A DNA stretch of 64,000 bases, taken from assembly GCA_003971905.1 (NCBI GenBank), contig RSEE01000030.1, positions 10,001 to 74,000 on the forward strand. Direction: 5' to 3'. The stretch is from Moniliella sp. 'wahieum' (lineage: Eukaryota > Basidiomycota > Moniliellomycetes > Moniliellales > Moniliellaceae). Of the stretch, positions 21,930 through 33,600 are shown in pieces (position 1 is the stretch's first letter; each line of letters starts with the position of its first letter). A program made the translations under genes and the position numbers. The notes under the pieces are model-generated. The model saw nothing but the letters and a program-made list of their open reading frames with translations. It made no database searches and was not told the origin of the DNA.

Positions 21930-22177
21930 AAAGACTGGGGTTGGGAAGATGTGCGCACTATGCTTGTTGCTCTCCCATTCGCGGCGCTCCCCATCCTCGA
22001 GACACCTGATGGCGTCGATATTCCACGAGTAGTGCTGGCCCCCAGCCAATAACAGGATTGCAACGAAGGGTGCCATGCGCCTGTGGGACAAGCGCGCCAA
22101 GAAGAAGACACCTGCCGTGGCCGCTGTCGGAGGAGGGGGGCAACAGCGACGACTCTTCGGACAGTGACAGTGATTGA
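21930..22177 (+). CDS. Possible terminal exon with acidic tail, unrecognised
   Basis: From 21930 one frame reads KDWGWEDVRTMLVALPFAAL then LETPDGVDIPRVVLAPSQ. After a one-base shift near 22047 it reads NNRIATKGAMRLWDKRAKKK. After a further shift in the G6 run at 22135-22140 it ends GNSDDSSDSDSD and a stop. The residue make-up looks like real protein and the acidic Ser/Asp ending is common in eukaryotes, but I recognise no family. An earlier stretch (about 21480-21660, with SLLAHSTDVRFHALKHTKVR) could be another exon. It may equally be a decayed gene. Confidence 0.25.
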
Positions 22178-23047
22178 TGCGAGAACCAAATGGACATGCA
22201 TTGGCGATGAGGATGAGTATAGGTTTGGTGGCAGTCGTCAGTCATCAGTAGCCAGCCATAGGGTGGTGCGCATCCCGGACCCATCAGCCGGAACCTCTCG
22301 AGACGTGAGATGGGGCGATGGCTGCGCTTTGACATGATGCGCATGCGCACATAAGCTTCTTTTGCCGGCAAACGTGCCAGGGACGGATGACTGTCATGCG
22401 TCCCACGCGCAGGGGCATGCCGAAGGGAAAGGGCGGTTACGGAGCAAGAGCCAGACGGTGAGGCGTGGGTTGCAGCCCCAAATGGATGTCGCCACAATCG
22501 TCGGGTCTCTGCCACCGGCCTCTTCAGCCCCATTCCGCTTATGCAGCCGATTTACCCATTTTCCAATCCCGCCATGACCCATGTTTCAATTTTTCACACG
22601 AGGGAACTTAATAATCAACATACTTCCACAAGGGGAGTCGCGAAGGGGCAAGATACATTGCGGCCTCGGCTGGCTCGCGGTCGGCGTGGGAACGGAGGCA
22701 TTAATGAGCCGGTAGGCTGTGCGGTGGCCTCTGAGAGCTGACGATAGGGAATGGTGGATGAGACGATATGTTTGTCCGTCGGATTCGGGTAAATTTTAAG
22801 CGGCGCCTCCCTCGTCCACACCCAGGACGAGGCGTTGTAAACGCCAGCGGGGAAAACGTGAGAACTGAGAGATATTGATGCTCAAGAGCACCACGAGGAT
22901 GAGGCCATCAGAGTCCTGGCTGCTTGGGTTAAATCCTTTGTGCCAGAGGCCCGCAAGGTGTGGTTCCTCTCTACTCCTGCTCTTCCGAGGGGTTAGGGTC
23001 CCAACATCACTACTACTGGGTAGCCGTATGCCTCTCTTCGCCTTCCG

Positions 23048-23107
23048 CACACTGCGCCGCGTCTCGTCCTGATGAGTCATTTTCCTCCACAGTCGCGGCG
23101 CAGTGTG
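23048..23107. repeat. 14-bp perfect inverted repeat
   Basis: CACACTGCGCCGCG (23048-23061) and CGCGGCGCAGTGTG (23094-23107) are exact reverse complements separated by 32 bp. No gene is attached to it. It could be a protein-binding palindrome or the end of a small decayed element. Confidence 0.7.
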
Positions 23108-24269
23108 GATGCGTGTGTTGTGCGGGATTATGGTCTGCACACAAAAAGCGAAAGCGTTGGCTTCAGCACAGCCTTGTGGAATTCGCCAAACCTGGATTGT
23201 GGTAGCGAGTGGATACCAATATTATGTGCTCGAGTGAAGACGTTACAGGCCACACACTGCACTGTGTTCCTGCGCGAGGAATGGCACAGAGTACTACATC
23301 AGTTGAAACCAGTCAGAACCCGCGTGTGGGTGAACCCAAAGCACCGTATTGGGGGCTGACATTGAGGAAAGCCAAGTGTAGTTCAACGCATTGCTGCACC
23401 AAATGGGTTGGTTTCGATCGCATTGGCACCCCGTTCACTTTCTACCCTTGTCTAGTGAGGTGATTTCGCGTACCGAAACCTTCGCCTGGGCATGAATCGC
23501 TACCCTCTATTAGAACAGCAAGGTTTTGAATCCTCTTCTTGTGCCTCTCCTCTCCTTTTGTAGTTCATGTCGGGCAAAATTCAGACTATGACCCCATTGT
23601 GGGCGTAATCTGCATGATCCGACGGACGAACTCCTGATTTCACATGCGTCATCAAGAGGCAACTCCCCTCTTAGTTGCCTCTGCTCTCCGCTTCTAACCT
23701 AACACCTATATCCATCTCTCGCAGCTTTTCATATCTTATTACAGCCGTTTAGTTCCGGGTCCCCGTGGAGCCTCCACAAGCCCTCACAGCTGCTTCTTGC
23801 GATGCACCGCTGTTCAGCACGGTCAATTATTGTTACTCGAATAAGGTCCTATTATCTGCATCATCAGAACAATGTGTGTGGAAGAGTAGTGTATTTCCTT
23901 CTCTAGTATATGCATCCCTCCCTTAGCTGGCATCAACGGCATTTTGTTTCTCAGAAAGCAAGTAACTCGTATCATTGATTTTGTCCAATACGACAACGGA
24001 GAAACCCTCCTCAATCGTATCCTATACATCCGAATCTGATGATAAACCATGCGATTTTTCCTCTACACCACATATTCTCTTGGTCGATGATCCAAGTCAG
24101 CATGGGTTGTGGTTGTGTATAGTATGCACGCTTTTTTTCTCTCTCCGTCACAGTCTCAGACGTGTGAATCACTTTTAATGACCTACATGTCAGAGGATCT
24201 CTGGGGACTCGGTAAGGAGAAATGTAAGGATCCCTCATCCGTTTTCCATAATCGAATCACTTGGAGCTC

Positions 24270-24288
24270 ACCGGGCCTACGGCCCGGT
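24270..24288. repeat. 8-bp GC hairpin
   Basis: ACCGGGCC TAC GGCCCGGT forms a perfect stem with a three-base loop. It stands out in an otherwise AT-richer stretch. Confidence 0.6.
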
Positions 24289-24411
24289 CACCCAGTGGGG
24301 CTTGTTCACCCCAGCCTGGTTTGTGCTGGGCCACCACCGCCACCGTGGCCACCGCTCCACCCTTCCACCGTGGCGCTAACAAAGCAGCACACGCCGGATG
24401 AACGGTTCGAT

Positions 24412-24523
24412 TTAGGCGCAGCGTTTCTTTGTCCGAGCCTAGTTAAGCTCAGTCAATGATATGGTTACAGTTAGACGTAGCGTTCCCCCTGTCCCACAGC
24501 CTTAAGCTCTGTCAATGAAATGG
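24412..24523 (+). repeat. Diverged direct repeat, two 53-bp copies
   Basis: TTAGGCGCAGCGTTTC...TTAAGCTCAGTCAATGATATGG (24412-24464) and TTAGACGTAGCGTTCC...TTAAGCTCTGTCAATGAAATGG (24471-24523) align along their length, with a period of 59 bp. Confidence 0.7.
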
Positions 24524-25894
24524 ACGCGGTATAGGGATTAATCACCCCCCTCCTTTTGAGCTTTTTTCTGAAAGCCTCTCATAATGGCTGAGACTTGAGA
24601 AGCATTCTGAAGTCGAACACGGTGAACTATACGCCCTGGACGCCCTGAACGCCCACACTTCCCTACAATTTAAATAAGCAGGTCTAATCACATCTTCGGC
24701 ACCGCATCAGGTACAGAAGAGAACGAAGCCCAAGAGGTGTTATCTCCAGAGAGACCTCAGGCCTCAGGGGCCTGGTGATGCCTGATAATGCCTGAATTTC
24801 TGAGATGATCTGAAGCTTATTGAAGCCGGTCACATGTGCAACCACAGTACACCTTTTTAATGGCGTGTGACATCTCTGTTGGTGAGTTTCTGGCTCATTT
24901 TCTTAAGGAGAGCCGGCACTATCTGAGAAGAAGAATTCCAATTCAGATCTCGTTGCGGCGTCCCTCGGTCAGAGGAATGCGAATATGAGCTCTGCGTGGG
25001 AGGAGAAGCGAGCAGGTTCAAGAACTGATATGCACTGGTGGTACATCGACCACCACAGAGAGGCGTATGTGGTGTCTAAGGCTGCCGAGATCCACCTGTA
25101 ATGGGTGTATTCAATCCTTAGGCCTCAGAGGTATCTCGATAGGAATGCCTAGATGCGTTTGTCACAGTGATGCATGCCTGGTGGCTATATATTTGCGCCC
25201 TTCATTTTATCTCCCTGAATCGTTTAGTAGCACGCAACTGTCAGTGGCTCACAATCTGTGAGCGGCAGCGTATGGTATAGGTGTCGTGGAAGCGCTCGCT
25301 TTGTTTGCGGCTCAGCGGCTCGCCTAATGTTCTTAGCCCATCAGGCGCATCAGGCCTCAGATCTCAGAAGGTGAAGTTGGAGCAAAAGATTGGAGTGTTT
25401 GAAAGCCCGCCCACACGTCCTCATAACACGTCCTCACTGGTACTTACCCTCTGTGGGCTAATCAAACTAAGCGTGTATAAACATTTGCATAGATCAAGCT
25501 GACGCGTGTGTTACCAGGACTGCCCCCGTGTAACAATGCACATTGAGAGGCGTCGAGGCTTTCCGTTCCATACGCAGCAACATAGTTGCTACGTGTAGTA
25601 GCTATAGGGGATTGCTTTTCTGTGTGCCAGGTTTTGCCGCACCAAGAACCGATCACTTGAGAAAAAGGAACATCATAATTGGGGTGTGGGAGGATGTATG
25701 CAGTGGCCAAGCCCGAGAAGGCACCAAAGGAAGATTGGTGCGAGGTATAGTGACGAGTTAGTGACGGGTGTCGAATGGAATGCGGAGGTGGTGGGTGGAG
25801 GATAGTTTAGGATGGCCAAGGATGGTCGGGTGCACCAAAACGCCACATGGAGTGGGTGGTAATGTCACAGTGACAAGTGACCGGATGTGACACG

Positions 25895-25943
25895 TGAACG
25901 TTGAACGAGTGAAGAGTGAAGGTGAACATCTCTAACGTTAAAC
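25895..25943. promoter_or_regulatory. Two AACGTT-centred motifs
   Basis: TGAACGTTGAAC (25895-25906) and CTAACGTTAAAC (25932-25943) are members of a recurrent intergenic motif in this window. No gene start is near, so the role is unknown. Confidence 0.35.
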
Positions 25944-27074
25944 TGCGTAGAGAAAGAGGTGGCTTGTGGGGCACGTGACAGGACTGCCGGAACACGCGTC
26001 CAGCGTCCGGTTTCTCAACAGTTTCTCAACACAAGGAAAAAGCGGAAAGATGTCGATATGGAGAAATGGCAACGGCAACGCAACGGCAGATTTATACTAA
26101 CGCTGAGATCTGTGAGAGTGAGATCACTATACCACTAACCTCTAGCATTTCAGGTTTAGGTAGGCCGTAGGGCGCTACGCATCAGCCTAGGCGGCCTAGG
26201 CCTTAGCGCTGAACCTCAGCAGCCTCAGCCTTGAGACACGTGATCCTTGGTCGATCATATGCTCTGCATGGTGATCTGTCTATAGGCTCAGAAGGCCACA
26301 CAGCCTGCCACACAGCGTCCTATTAAGATCTCAGCAGAGAGCCTCGTCACTAGCACAGATGCTCAGATCCCAGAGGTGCTGGGTGCGCCCTGGTGCGCCA
26401 CACCTTACTGTTATCACCTGTTCACAATCAACACGTATGCATCGAGTTGGTATAGGCCCGCAGTAAGAACGGACTCGGTGTGCGTGTTGCTACTAGCTGG
26501 CTTGGCTGAGATGTACTAGTAGTTCGTTCAAAAAGCCTGTGCGAGACAATTCCATCAGGCGTGTTCGATGACCTCAAAAACACCATGGGCAGGTTGCCAT
26601 GAGGGGCGTGGGTTGTGCGAGCGCTGAGTGAGCGGCGAGGGCGAGTAGAAGGTGTGCGGACCGTGTTGGATGTGAGATCTGAGGCTCGGAGGTCTGAGGC
26701 TGGAGGGAGGGTGCGATGAAAAATGTAGTAGAGTCCCCTCTCAACCGGCAGTGCAGCTATACAAGCGCTGTGGAGTGTTGAGTGAGGTGCCCTGGGGCAT
26801 GTGGGAGCGGGCAGATGTGGCCAGAGGTGCTGGGGATCGAAGGGGGCAGGAGTGGCCGGAGGCGCGTGAGGGGAGCCACAGGCCGCTGCCCAAACAGACC
26901 GCGGCGGCAGGCCACAGCCGATTGCCGATGCAACTTCTACCGCAGCAATAACTGCCGCCCGTCTGACTATGATTCCCAGCCGCCGCACGCTCTGCTGCCC
27001 TGCCGTGCGTCATCGATCACCCGTGCCCGTCACCCGCCAGCCTCGCTGCCCCCCCCCGCGGCAGTCACGTGCAC

Positions 27075-27157
27075 GGCGCCAGTGTGTAGGTCCCCCGCCG
27101 CCGCACGGGGGCAGTGGCCCGCGCTGCGGGTTGCGCCGGTGGGCACACACTGGCGCC
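27075..27157. promoter_or_regulatory. Inverted pair of CACACTGGCGCC elements
   Basis: GGCGCCAGTGTG (27075-27086) is the exact reverse complement of CACACTGGCGCC (27146-27157). The pair lies 272-354 bp upstream of the B-cyclin ATG. Same element as at RHO2, the OSCA gene, the arrestin-like gene and MCM2. Confidence 0.5.
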
Positions 27158-27428
27158 GCGGCGGCGGAGCGTAGAAGTTACGTGACCCATGCCCTGTGCT
27201 GCTCACCACCAGCCCCGCCAGCTGCTCTACTTGAGCGCCGCTGCCGCCTCCATCCCGCCCACCACCGCCCGCCATGGTCCTCGTATGTCCTCCTGCCCGC
27301 CCGCCTCTCCCTCGCTCGCTTGCTGACGCTTCTCTCCCCCCCCTCCCTCAGTCTGCCCGCCCCACCGTCCGGCCGCGCACCGCCGCCGCCTCTTCTCCTC
27401 CACTGCCTCGGCGCCCGCAGGCAAGACA

Positions 27429-29569
27429 ATGACCACCCGCAGCACCGCCCGCGGCCTCAGCGACATTACCAACCGTGCTGACGGAGCGCGCCGCCCGCCA
27501 TCCGCCCGCTCCGCCAAAGAGGCAATGGACCAGAAAGCGGCACGCGCGCCCGTCGTCAAATCGACCGTCCGCGCCAGCTCGGCCGCTGTGAGGACCGGCG
27601 AAGCTGCTGGTGCCGCTGGCACGGTGCCTGCCCGCTCGGCTTCGGTTGTCCGTCGCACGGCCGCGACGGCGCATCCGCCGCTACTGCTTCTCGGCCTGCT
27701 GTTCGCCGTCCAGCAGCGGCCTCGGTGCGTGCTGCTGCCCCCAGCACTTCGGCCCGTGCCATCCCGCGCCCCCCGCCTCGACAGCTTCTTCCTCGGCCAC
27801 CAGCACGGCCTCCTCACGCCCTCGGTCAGTCAAGCGCGTAGCCAGCCGAACCGAGTTGGTGCCCGAGACGAAGAAACAGCGTGTGGGTCATGCACGCACT
27901 GCCTCCACATCATCTACCCCGCCCGCGCCGCTCGACCGGCCGAGCAGACGACACGGACCCAGCCTGCGACTGTGCAGGAGCCCGTCGCAGAGCAGGCACC
28001 GAAAGATGCTGGATGGGAAGACCTGGACCAGATCGATTGGTACGATCCGGTCATGGTGTCTGAGTATGCGGATGATGTGTTTGCGTATATGAAGGAGCTG
28101 GAGGTTCGTTTTGCTTGCCTGTCCCTTGACCGTAGTCGCTGCGGGCCCTGTGTCTCCCCATTGGGCTATTTTTTTTGTTTCGTTGATTTTCTGACACGCC
28201 CATTGTGCGTTTCTCGGTTCAGGTTAAGACCATGCCCAGTGACTCGCTCCTCAAACAACAGGAGGAGATTGCGTGGAGCCACCGAAGTACCTTGGTGGAC
28301 TGGTTGATCAGTGTCCACTACAAATTCCGTCTGCTGCCAGAGACGCTATTCCTAGCGATCAACATCTTGGACCGCACGCTCTCGACGGGCCCGGTACTGT
28401 TGTCCAACTTTCAGCTGCTGGGGACGGCCAGTCTGTTTATTGCGGCCAAGTACGAAGAAGTAATGTGCCCCTCGATCGAGTACTTTGGTATGTGCGGCGG
28501 GAATACGTTTAGTGAAGACGACCTACGCGATTGCGAGCGTCATGTGCTGCGCAAGCTCGATTTAATCTCTCCTACCCCAACCCCGATGAACTTTTTGCGT
28601 CGCATCTCCAAAGCGGATGAGTACGATGTCGAGACGCGTACGTTGGCCAAGTACCTGTTGGAGATCAGTCTGGTGGACTGGCGCTTGCTTGCCCACCCTC
28701 CTTCGGCCTTGGCCGCTGCCGCTTTCTGGTTGGCGCGCCGTATGCTGGACCGAGGCGCATGGAACCCAACGTTGGTCCACTACTCGACCTACCTCGAAAG
28801 CGAGTTGTTGGCAACGGCTGAGATCATGTTGGACTACGTACTGCGCCAGCCGGCGCAAACCCAAGCGGCAGAAGACGCCCACGCTGCCGCCGACGGCGCT
28901 GCCGTTACGCAGTCGGAGCGGCATCCCAAGTTTTTCAAAAAGTATTCCGCCAAGCGCTTCTTTGTCGTGGCGACCTACGTCCGTGCTTGGGCCGCCAACA
29001 CGTACCCGCGCTCTGTGCTGATCGGCCGGGGCGAGCCGGAGGCCGAAGACCCCATTGCGGTCGACCTGTTTACCGAACGGGGGTACGAGCGACCCAACTC
29101 GGCGAGCCTGATGCGCATCTTTAACTTTGCCGGTGCCACGTGGCTGCCGCCGTCGGACGACGCTGAGGCCGGCTTGGTCCCCATGCCCTTTTCACCCCAA
29201 CGGGTGTACCGTGGTGCCGAGCCGATGCGCACCACCCCTTCCCACCAAAGCACGGTGAGGGACGAGGATGCAGAGATGGCCACCACTCTTTCTTGGACGG
29301 TGAGCAGCACAGCTCTTCACCGGGCGAAGTGTCGGACGAGCTTAGAATTTAGAGGCGTTTGCTTTACTCATCCCTCTTTTCACGTGCGGGAACTTTTCCT
29401 TTCCAGCATGCCGTCGTTGCCCGCAAGCCCCCACGAACGTCTGATCCGTCAGCCGCTCCGATCTGTATACTACCTCCTCTTTCCCTCTGCCGTTCCTTCC
29501 CGATCCATCGCTTCGGCTGGCACCTCCCCCCTCCCCCTATCCTCCACGGCCACCTTCTTCCCCCCCTAA
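27429..29569 (+). CDS. B-type (mitotic) cyclin
   Basis: CDK partner for G2/M. The N-terminus MTTRSTARGLSDITNR resembles the destruction-box region of Clb/Cdc13 cyclins. A basic stretch (KRVASRTELVPETKKQRV in another frame) marks two frameshifts between about 27660 and 27960. Then DLDQIDWYDPVMVSEYADDV and FAYMKELE precede a 119-nt intron (28104-28222). The cyclin box reads RSTLVDWLISVHYKFRLLPE, TLFLAINILDRTLS, LLGTASLFIAAKYEEV, and the C-terminal fold shows NFLRRISKADEYDVETRTLA and YLLEISLVDWRLL. The cyclin N-domain MRxxLVDW-type motif is intact apart from HRSTLVDW. The C-terminus is uncertain: the frame stays open to 29569, but a donor GTGAGC near 29300 and an acceptor near 29406 suggest a further intron. 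Confidence 0.87.
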
Positions 29570-30649
29570 CTCCCTGTATCTTGTCGGCAGGGAATGAGGC
29601 CGAAGGTCAATTCTCTTTTCCCCTCCCTCTTTTGACTTCTCTTGCATTCTCACCATGGCGGTGATGCATCCCCCTTTCTTTGAATCGTCTCTTAATACGA
29701 TTGCGACCAGCTGTGGTCGTTGGCAGTGTGTTCCATCTGCCACAGTGCATCCCATAGGTCATGCATGCAGAGAGGGTGGAAGGCTAGTATTACACTGCAC
29801 CCCTCCCCTCCTCGGGTTCGGCATTCGGTACGCGGATCATAAGTCCATGCATGGTAGCCGGAGCGCCAGGACAGAGGGGCGAAAACGAGGGAATGCCTGG
29901 GGGATGAAACGGCGCAAGGGGCGGTCTGTAAGAAGATCATGGACACTTCTCCCCCCGTACATGGCAGCGGCGATGGGGTTGCTGCGTACAAACAGGATGC
30001 GGTGTGTGGATTGTGCGGCAATATCCCCCACGCCACGGCGGCAACCAGTGGAATGGCTGGCAGGCGAGGAAACGAGGGGGATATGTACTGCCCTGACGAA
30101 ATCGTTGGTAAGTAGCCAGCACGTTGGAGGAGCGCAGGAAGGCGACGCAAGCGCAACGCACCCAGATGTTACATTTCCGTCTTTGTCCGGCCCCGCCTCC
30201 TCTCCCCTTGGCGCCTCGGCCCACGCCGGCTGCACGCCCACACCCACACCCTCTCCCACCGTGCGCAACCACTTCCCACCCCCGCTCCACTGCCCCCCCT
30301 CCTCTCCAGCCGGGCCTGGCAGGATCCAAACCATGGTGCTCGTTCACCCCCCCTTCGGTTGGGCAGGTCTTATCTCGGATCATCAGCCGCCTGACCAGCC
30401 AGAGTCATGTGACTTGGGACTTGGTGCGCTCCCGCTCGTCTTACTTCAGTACTCAGTGCCAAAGCGACGCGGGCCGTCGCACCAACATCAACTTGATGCC
30501 CACGCGCAATGGGAGAAAGAACAAGATAGCATAGCATAATAATAATGGGATGCGAGTCATGGCAAGCATCCAGAAGGACAGAGCCACAATAGAGCAAGTA
30601 CAAGCAATGCGACGGGGAGGGGGTGGGGACCATGGCGGGGCGGGGAACA
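29570..30649. other. Convergent intergenic region
   Basis: About 1.1 kb between the cyclin gene and the 3' end of the FUSC-like gene. No coding signal recognised. It contains one TTCAGTACTCAGTGCC motif at 30445-30460. Confidence 0.4.
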
Positions 30650-33600
30650 TTATTGGCGGGGCGAGAGGGGAAACCAGCGCTGTACGTCTACTGTTCTTCT
30701 TTTCGACTGGGGTAGTTGCTTGCTGCAACTTGCGCAGTTTTTCGAGTTGGCAAACACGCTGGAAAAGTCGTTTTGCTGTTCGATGTGGGTGGGGACCATG
30801 TAGGCTTCTCCACACAGTTCCTGACGGCGAGCGCGATGCGGTCCAAGCGCAAGATGAACGAGGACCAAGCGGTGGCACCGACGGCATAGGTAAAGTAGTT
30901 CATGTCCTCCACCGTAGCGCGGTCCAGGTGGCGGGGCAAGTGGAGCTCAGCATGATTTCCTCGCCTTCTTGGTCCTCCATATCGTACGCAGACACCACGT
31001 CAAACCGTTCTTCATGGCAAACAGCCGGTCCAGTAGGGGCGCCGGAGTGATATGGGGCATGGGCTTGCCCCCCGCCAAGGAGTAGAGCTCATATGCGCAA
31101 CAGCAAACATGTCTCCGACAAAGCGCGGGTCGGACAGTCGCAGGCGCTTGGCCTGGCCCGCGCCCAGGGCCCGGCTGGGTCTTGAGCACATTGAACGCAT
31201 GAGTCAACTGCTTGGTCGCATCCAGCAGCGCATCGTTCAGTTGTTGGTACCGGTCCGCAGGCCATTTGCCCAGCGATACCTCGTACGCCGTGTTGGGGCT
31301 GATCGCACGCAGACGCCGAATCTTGCCGCGCAGACCGATCAGCGACTTGTTCAGCCGTACCCGCTCCGGCTCGTCTTCCGGCACCAAATTCGAGTCGGGG
31401 TGGGTGGCCGCCCAGGTCAGCACGCTGCTGGTCAGCTTGGTCAGTTCCGCAATGCACGCCGCATGGCCTTGTCGCTGGTACGCCCGCAACGTGTGGGACG
31501 GGGGGAGAAAGCTGCCGACGACCGCCGCGCCCAGACCAATCAGCACGAGCACCAAACGTCGCCACATAATGTCGGCGCCATAGGTCAATGGGCCTGGCGA
31601 GGGAAAGTGGGTGTTCTGCCAGCTGTAGCCCATAACCAAGAAGGAGGTGACGACGAGAACCAGCTTAAGCGGCGAGCAGAGGGGCTGTAAGTGCGAGAAG
31701 AAGAGCAGCGGGAAGGCCACTGCGCAGGTGACTCCCATGCCCCACACGTTGCCCCTTCCATTGCCCGTAGAGATGTACCAGATGATGCCGCCAAAGCATG
31801 CGCCTACCGCGGTTGCGATGATCCGGACCAACGTTCCATACACAGTGTCGCCCCTCCACCGGCTCAGGGTTAGCTGGGCCATAAACGAAGCCCACACCGC
31901 CTTTTGTTGATAACAAAAAGGTGCCGAGGGGCGGTAGTACTGCGGCAAGGACACGAGCGCTGTCATGCCCCGGCTTTCCACACGAACGTCGATTGGAGGT
32001 AAAGAGCCACTTGGTACAGCTCCACACGCGTTGCCCTGTCCACTCGAGCACGTCTCTGGTTCCAACGCATCCGGGTTGCGCGGCGCGCCCTCGCCCAGTT
32101 CCACGCATGCGCTTCGGTGAAATCCGCGGCCAACTGCGACTCTCCAGTTCGCCGCCATCTTCTCCGTCCCCGTGCTGCCCATCCACGCTTCCAAACGGCG
32201 CATGTAGCGCCCGTCCGGGAGCCAGACCCGAGCCACCTTGCCATTTGTCGTGACCTCTTCCGCCTTGCGGAGCAAGCGGAGGATTGGCGCGACAGCTGAA
32301 GCAAGGCAAACTGATGATTGAACGCTTGATAAATGTAACGATGAGGAATGGCGTGGGGGTCAAATTCGCCATCGGGAGTGATGAGAGGGGCGAGAATGAG
32401 AAGACGCTCGGTTTGCCTCAAACTGGTCCCGGGCAGCTTGCAGTACATCAATCGTCTCTTTCAGCTTGGCGCTCGCGTCGTTCAAACGCTTCAGTGCCTT
32501 TTCGGGGGCGAAAAAGCGATCGTAAAAGTCCTGCATCCGGTCCTGGTTCAGCTTGCGGAAAAAGTCAGCCATTTTGGTAATTGCCTCGGCTGTGCGCTGG
32601 AGCATTCCTTCTCGGACTGGCCGAGTCGGTTCATGGTCTCCTCTGTGTACCGGTTGGAGCTTTCCGGGTGCAAATAGGCCTCGACCGTAGAGGCCGGAGA
32701 CTCTCCCATGTACCCACGGGAGCGCCTTTGCAAACGGGCACGCAGCCGAGAAGGTGAATTGGACCGAGAAAGACGGGAGCGCAAGTGAGAGCGGTGATGG
32801 GGGTGGCCATGTTCATGATGGTGGTGGGAGCGAGTGGGGATGACGAACCGTCTTCTGACCGCCGAGGGCGCAGCACATGGTGCAGCAGGTCGTGCAGTCC
32901 TCCAACATCGTGATCGGGTCGTTCAGGGGCCGGGGAAGTGTTCCCGTCCCCATATCGGGGAAATAGCCCCGATCGGCATCTCCACTTTCTCTTGGGCGTT
33001 CAAGAATGGGTGTGTGCGCTGGAGAGGCAGTGCGCGAAGCCGAGGGGGTTGCACGACCCGACTGGTAAGGAGTCCGGATCATGCCCGGGGTGGGGTCGGG
33101 GTCACAACAGAGGGCGCGTAGCGAATGTCGGCCTTGATCCCACTGTATACTGGGCCATCGCATCCATAGCTGCAAAATGAAAACGCAACAATGGAGGTTA
33201 GTCCCCGTGCACTGGTTCCTAAAGAAAAGGTACGCACGGAAAAATCTTGCGGACAAGGATTTCCATGTCCTTGAGATCTTGCCCCGAGGCATGGCCCACC
33301 GTCACTTACGCTTAAGCAAACGCGAACTCATCTGCAGCAGAGGAATGCCGCCCTCGGCGCGATGGATTGTGTCTTGTACGGCATCAAAGTTAAAGTCGGG
33401 GTCCAGGGGACTCTGTTGCAGCAAATCCCTCTGGATCTCGACGACGGAGAGGATAGGGTCGAGGATGGCAACGAAAGCGTTCGCAAAACAACGCATTGTT
33501 GCTCTTGGGGAAAAGTATGCTGACAATGATCGTCACTGCACACTTGACCGCAAGTGGGACCATCATCCACGCGCCAAAGGTGTACATGGGGTAGGGGTAC

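Larger units (their letters stand above)
18433..27428. other. Gene-poor, repeat-bearing interval
   Basis: About 9 kb between MTR4 and the B-cyclin gene. It lacks any convincing family match on either strand and is richer in A+T than its flanks from roughly 22 to 26.4 kb. It contains at least five separate local repeats (listed separately) and scattered GGCCTCAG octamers (for example near 24761, 25123 and 25352). I saw no reverse transcriptase, integrase or transposase motif, no telomere repeat and no tRNA. A subtelomeric, pericentromeric or decayed-transposon origin are all possible. Confidence 0.45.

Noticed and set aside
24740..25360. Scattered GGCCTCAG octamers as transposon termini
   Set aside because: The octamers are not flanked by matching target duplications and do not pair into consistent element ends.
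26428..26988. A 186-codon minus-strand frame upstream of the cyclin gene
   Set aside because: Proline- and alanine-rich with no recognisable domain; composition fits a GC-rich promoter read backwards.
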